Of a DNA stretch of 64,000 bases, positions 63,259 to 64,000 are shown one piece after another. A program made the position numbers and the translations under genes. The stretch's first letter is position 1. Each line of letters opens with the position of its first letter. Origin of the DNA: Hoplostethus atlanticus (taxonomy: Eukaryota; Chordata; Actinopteri; Trachichthyiformes; Trachichthyidae); the NCBI GenBank assembly GCA_034670405.1, contig JAXDDX010000014.1, positions 434,001-498,000 of the forward strand, read 5' to 3'. A model generated the notes under the pieces. The model did not search any database. It had not been told where the DNA came from and was given only the letters and a program-made list of their open reading frames with translations.

Positions 63259-64000
63259 CTGTAGAAACACACAACACTCTGTGAGTAGGTTCACTGGTCC
63301 TATCACGGTCACACAGAGCCCTGGAGTGGCAGTAGCAGAATAATTGTGTACATACAAAATAGACCTTTTACCCTCATTTTGATTCATTTGAGTGCTCAAG
63401 ATACACATCGTTCCCTCATTTTCATTGCGCACAATTCCAGAATTGTGTGAACAAATTGATTAACACATGTTCAGAGGTTAACAAAATGTGCACACGTTTT
63501 AAAGCGTGTGCTCGATTGAGCTCCTGCAGCAACTTTCAAGCTGATTTCACTCACTTGCCATAATTACTTGAATTTACTTGATTACATTGATTTATTTAGT
63601 TTAATTACCCTGACTTTTTAATGAAGATATATTAAGTTGAATGAGGCTTTTGATATGGTATAATGGATAGATTTGTTGATAAACGTTTACTTCAGGTAAA
63701 AGAAAACTCAACCATGTAGCTAATGGAGTGGACATGGAATGGAGTGATATCACCAGTGAGAAGAAAATTAATTAATATTCATACCCATAATCCACCTGTC
63801 ATCATTCCTGATGTCCATCTGCTGTCATTTTATGAGCTGAGATTGACATCATCACAACACCCCAGAAAAGAGACTGGTGTGGTTGCACTGGCTCTATATA
63901 TTAACTTATCATGTGCACATGTTTTATATGTATTTGCACTACTTCAATACCATGAAATACATTTTTTCCCTACAGGGCAGCCACTCCCCGGCACCATACA
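63259..64000. other. Unassigned DNA
   Basis: Upstream exons of the coiled-coil gene were sought here and not found. At 63964-63979 a plus-strand acceptor-like string (ttttttccctacag) precedes the window edge, too short to judge. Confidence 0.4.

Overview
The window is a repeat-dense piece of a ray-finned (teleost-type) fish genome. The reasons are abundant dinucleotide microsatellites, L2/CR1-type LINEs, a DIRS tyrosine-recombinase retrotransposon, a chromodomain Gypsy element, two Tc1-like transposons, PIF/Harbinger elements and an astacin gene resembling fish hatching enzymes. Host coding sequence is sparse and spliced. Nearly all the long open frames belong to transposons.

Layout, left to right. 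1-2525 is the 5' part of a CR1/Rex1-like LINE on the minus strand that runs off the left edge. 2.5-12.2 kb is mostly unassigned DNA with an AT palindrome, an L2 fragment, a terminally inverted non-autonomous repeat, a telomere-like tract and a second, plus-strand L2 copy. 12.2-19.7 kb is a DIRS block: a mini-element with perfect 39-bp inverted ends, itself interrupted by a 1.33-kb insert, abuts a 5.9-kb DIRS copy on the minus strand with decayed gag, RT/RNase H and recombinase frames. 19.7-29 kb holds microsatellites, an L2 tail, a candidate first coding exon (22986-23093) and the first copy of a 1.46-kb direct duplication. 29.3-30.6 kb is a decayed Tc1-like transposon. 30.6-38 kb is repeats, with a candidate last exon at 38004-38085.

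38.25-40.9 kb is a second, heavily deleted DIRS copy. 41.4-46.2 kb is the catalytic part of an astacin metalloprotease gene on the minus strand in four phase-matched exons; its introns carry a Tc1 element and a TTAA-flanked MITE. 47.2-52.4 kb is an L2 LINE with a 650-codon frame joined to the 3' half of a Gypsy element (RNase H to chromodomain plus one LTR). 53.3-56.1 kb may be a last exon and long 3' UTR on the minus strand, split by a PIF/Harbinger element. 57.5-59.0 kb is the second copy of the direct duplication. 60.7-63.26 kb is a spliced gene on the minus strand, seen as six exons with consistent phases, encoding a charged coiled-coil protein I could not name; one intron holds a small Harbinger-type element with the start of a MADF-like frame.

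The genes do not form an operon or obvious functional cluster. The history is one of repeated transposon insertion around and inside a few host genes, with many insertions nested in one another. I saw no convincing tRNA, rRNA or CRISPR array.
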